Shown here in pieces: positions 5,258 to 6,631 of a stretch of 6,631 nucleotides of DNA (position 1 is its first letter; every line of letters begins with the position of its first letter). Source of the stretch: Fimenecus sp045633505 (GTDB taxonomy: Bacteria; Bacillota; Clostridia; Oscillospirales; Acutalibacteraceae); NCBI GenBank assembly GCA_045633505.1, contig JAZQYK010000009.1, positions 1 to 6,631 of the forward strand, in the 5' to 3' direction. The notes beneath the pieces were generated by a model. The model searched no databases and had not been told where the DNA came from. It saw nothing but the letters and a program-made list of their open reading frames with translations. The position numbers and the translations under genes are program-made.

Positions 5258-6478
5258 ATGATTATACCTGAGCTTTTAGCCCCTGCCGGTGACCGCGAAA
5301 GACTTGAAGCGGCATTACAGTTTGGTGCAGACGCCGTTTATCTTGGCGGCGATGCATTCGGAATGAGGGCTGCTCCGCAGAATTTTAATTTTGAACAGCT
5401 TGAAGATGCAGTAAAACTTTGTCACGAAAAAGGCGTTAAAGTGTATCTTACGTGCAACACACTTGCCCGTAATGATGAAATTTTAATGCTCCCGTCCTAT
5501 CTTGAAAGATGGGCTGACATTGGTGTTGATGCATTTATCGTTGCTGATATCGGTGTATTATCACTTTGCAAGAAATATGCGCCAAACGTACCAATCCACA
5601 TTTCAACTCAAGCCGGAATTGTAAACCACGTTACTGCAAACGAGTTTTATAATATGGGTGCTTCCCGTGTTGTTACGGCAAGAGAGCTGTCATTGACCGA
5701 AATTGCTGAAATCCGAGCAAAAGTACCAAAAGATTTAGAAATTGAGTGCTTTGTACACGGTGCTATGTGCGTATCTTTTTCAGGCAGATGCTTACTTTCA
5801 AACTATCTTGTGAACAGAGATGCCAACCGCGGCGAGTGTGCTCAGCCTTGCCGTTGGGAATATGCAATTATGGAAGTAAAGCGCGACGGAATGTATTTTC
5901 CCATTCAGGATTCAAAAGAAGGTACTTATATTCTCAACTCAAAGGATATGTGTATGATTGAGCATATCCCCGACCTTGTTAATGCAGGGATTAGCAGTTT
6001 TAAAATTGAGGGCAGAGCAAAATCTGCTTATTACGCGGCAGTTATCACTAACGCCTATCGAATGGCTATTGACGAATATCTCAAAAATCCGTCAGACGAC
6101 TTTAAAACGCCTCAATGGATTGTTGATGAGTGTTACAAAGTCAGCTACCGTGACTACTGCACGGGCTTTTATTACAACGCACCGAATGAAGATGCCAACA
6201 TAAGTTTTGAGGGCGGATATAAACGCCATTACGACGTTATGGCACAGGTTAAGGAATGTAAGGACGGCTTTATTATTGCGGAGCAGAGAAATAAATTCAG
6301 CCGTGGGGATGAGCTTGACGCCTTGGAGGCAGGTAAAATGCCCGTTATTTTCACAGCGAACGAGCTTTTTGATGAAAACGGCAACGAAATTGAATCAGCA
6401 CCGCACCCGATGATGACGGTTAAAATCAAAAGTGATTTAGTGTTCCCAGAGGGGACACTTTTGAGAAAAGGAAAATAG
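5258..6478 (+). CDS. U32 family peptidase / TrhP-like tRNA hydroxylation protein
   Basis: The 406-residue protein starts with PELLAPAGD (4-12) and GADAVYLGG (23-31), typical of U32 proteins. It carries the complete U32 signature ECFVHGAMCVSFSGRCLLS (163-181), then RGECAQPCRW (191-200), NSKDMC (227-232) and FKIEGRAKS (248-256). Cys171, Cys178, Cys194 or Cys198, and Cys232 are the likely Fe-S cluster ligands. Although named peptidases, several U32 members (TrhP/YegQ, RlhA) act in prephenate-dependent hydroxylation of RNA; TrhP makes 5-hydroxyuridine at tRNA position 34. The length and overall pattern fit the TrhP group, but the exact subgroup is inferred. AGAGGA (5244-5249) lies 8 nt before the ATG. 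mltG ends in tandem stops TGA TAA just upstream. mltG next to U32 genes is also seen in B. subtilis (yrrL-yrrO). Confidence 0.88.
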   Translation: MIIPELLAPAGDRERLEAALQFGADAVYLGGDAFGMRAAPQNFNFEQLEDAVKLCHEKGVKVYLTCNTLARNDEILMLPSYLERWADIGVDAFIVADIGVLSLCKKYAPNVPIHISTQAGIVNHVTANEFYNMGASRVVTARELSLTEIAEIRAKVPKDLEIECFVHGAMCVSFSGRCLLSNYLVNRDANRGECAQPCRWEYAIMEVKRDGMYFPIQDSKEGTYILNSKDMCMIEHIPDLVNAGISSFKIEGRAKSAYYAAVITNAYRMAIDEYLKNPSDDFKTPQWIVDECYKVSYRDYCTGFYYNAPNEDANISFEGGYKRHYDVMAQVKECKDGFIIAEQRNKFSRGDELDALEAGKMPVIFTANELFDENGNEIESAPHPMMTVKIKSDLVFPEGTLLRKGK

Positions 6479-6491
6479 CGAAGATTTAAAA

Positions 6492-6507
6492 ACAAATTTG
6501 AATTTGT
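6492..6507. other. Small AT-rich hairpin after the U32 gene
   Basis: ACAAAT-TTGA-ATTTGT can form a 6-bp stem 14 nt after the U32 stop. It is AT-rich and followed by CGGGATG rather than a T tract, so it does not look like an intrinsic terminator. It could act as a modest 3'-end or processing structure, or be chance. Confidence 0.2.
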
Positions 6508-6542
6508 CGGGATGTTTATGACACCAATATGGTCGGTTCTCG

Positions 6543-6561
6543 GCTCCCCTGAAAGGGGAGC
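6543..6561. other. Perfect 8-bp GC-rich hairpin within the terminal repeat
   Basis: The stem GCTCCCCT/AGGGGAGC closes on a GAA loop. On the plus strand it is followed by TGTCGAGCG and on the minus strand by GAGAACCGACC, so neither side has the T tract needed for an intrinsic terminator. It may still stabilise or attenuate the operon transcript's 3' end, located 65 nt past the U32 stop. Confidence 0.6.
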
Positions 6562-6631
6562 TGTCGAGCGTATGCGAGACTGAGGGGTTTGTTGTTTAAT
6601 TGAATAACCCCTCTGTCACTTCGTGACATCT
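6543..6631. repeat. GC-rich compound inverted repeat, cut by the window edge
   Basis: Three nested structures are visible. GCTCCCCT-GAA-AGGGGAGC (6543-6561) is an 8-bp perfect hairpin. GAGGGGTT (6582-6589) pairs with AACCCCTC (6606-6613) around a 16-nt AT-rich loop, and GAC (6578-6580) with GTC (6615-6617) extends the stem past one mismatch. TGTCAC-TTC-GTGACA (6614-6628) forms a separate small hairpin. The reverse complement of the right arm reads AGATGTC..GAC-AGAGGGGTT, parallel to AGCTGTC..GAC-TGAGGGGTT of the left arm, so the element is built symmetrically; the right arm probably continues into a CCCCT/AGGGG hairpin outside the window. I associate this type of sequence with dispersed, MITE-like or REP-like repeats of gut Clostridia, which is recollection, not a search. 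It is much more GC-rich than its surroundings. Confidence 0.7.

Noticed and set aside
6543..6613. GC-rich hairpins read as an intrinsic terminator
   Set aside because: No T tract follows any of the stems on either strand, and the arms repeat each other as in a dispersed repeat.
1..6631. CRISPR array, tRNA/rRNA gene, transposase or phage gene
   Set aside because: No regularly spaced repeats, tRNA-like cloverleaf or recombinase/phage motifs were seen; coding density and gene content look like chromosomal housekeeping.

Overview
The window looks like a stretch of chromosome from a low-GC Firmicute of the class Clostridia, most plausibly a gut Oscillospiraceae/Ruminococcaceae-type anaerobe. This is inferred from AT-rich codon use, strong AGGAGG-type ribosome binding sites, tightly packed co-directional genes, an MltG protein with a long Lys/Pro-rich cytoplasmic tail, and a GC-rich compound inverted repeat at the right end of a kind I associate with these genomes. 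No species can be named from sequence alone.

Layout. Positions 1-109 hold the first 36 codons of a minus-strand gene that runs off the left edge; its start resembles the N-terminus of flavin-dependent thymidylate synthase (ThyX), but the fragment is short. Positions 110-292 are a very AT-rich divergent intergenic region with a plausible sigma-A-type promoter facing each way. From 293 to 6478 seven plus-strand genes form what looks like one operon: a dTMP kinase (tmk), a DUF2156/LPG-synthetase-C-like protein, a GNAT acetyltransferase, a DJ-1/PfpI family protein, a 5-formyltetrahydrofolate cyclo-ligase family protein, the endolytic murein transglycosylase MltG, and a U32 family peptidase/tRNA-hydroxylation-type protein. 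Junctions are -4, +2, +4, -8, -4 and +4 nt, so translational coupling is likely throughout. Positions 6479-6631 are non-coding and carry a GC-rich compound inverted repeat cut by the right edge; no convincing U-tract terminator is visible.

How the genes relate. If the left fragment is ThyX, the divergent pair covers dUMP to dTMP to dTDP, and the cyclo-ligase downstream feeds the folate pool that supplies methylene-THF. MltG acts on nascent peptidoglycan, and mltG upstream of U32 genes is a known Firmicute arrangement (yrrL with yrrN/yrrO in Bacillus subtilis). The two acyltransferase-fold proteins and the DJ-1 protein have no obvious single shared pathway. Overall this is a housekeeping operon; I see no sign of a new defence, mobile or biosynthetic system. 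The points most worth a second look are the altered cyclo-ligase signature, the divergent dTMP kinase, the possible ThyX/Tmk pairing and the terminal inverted repeat.
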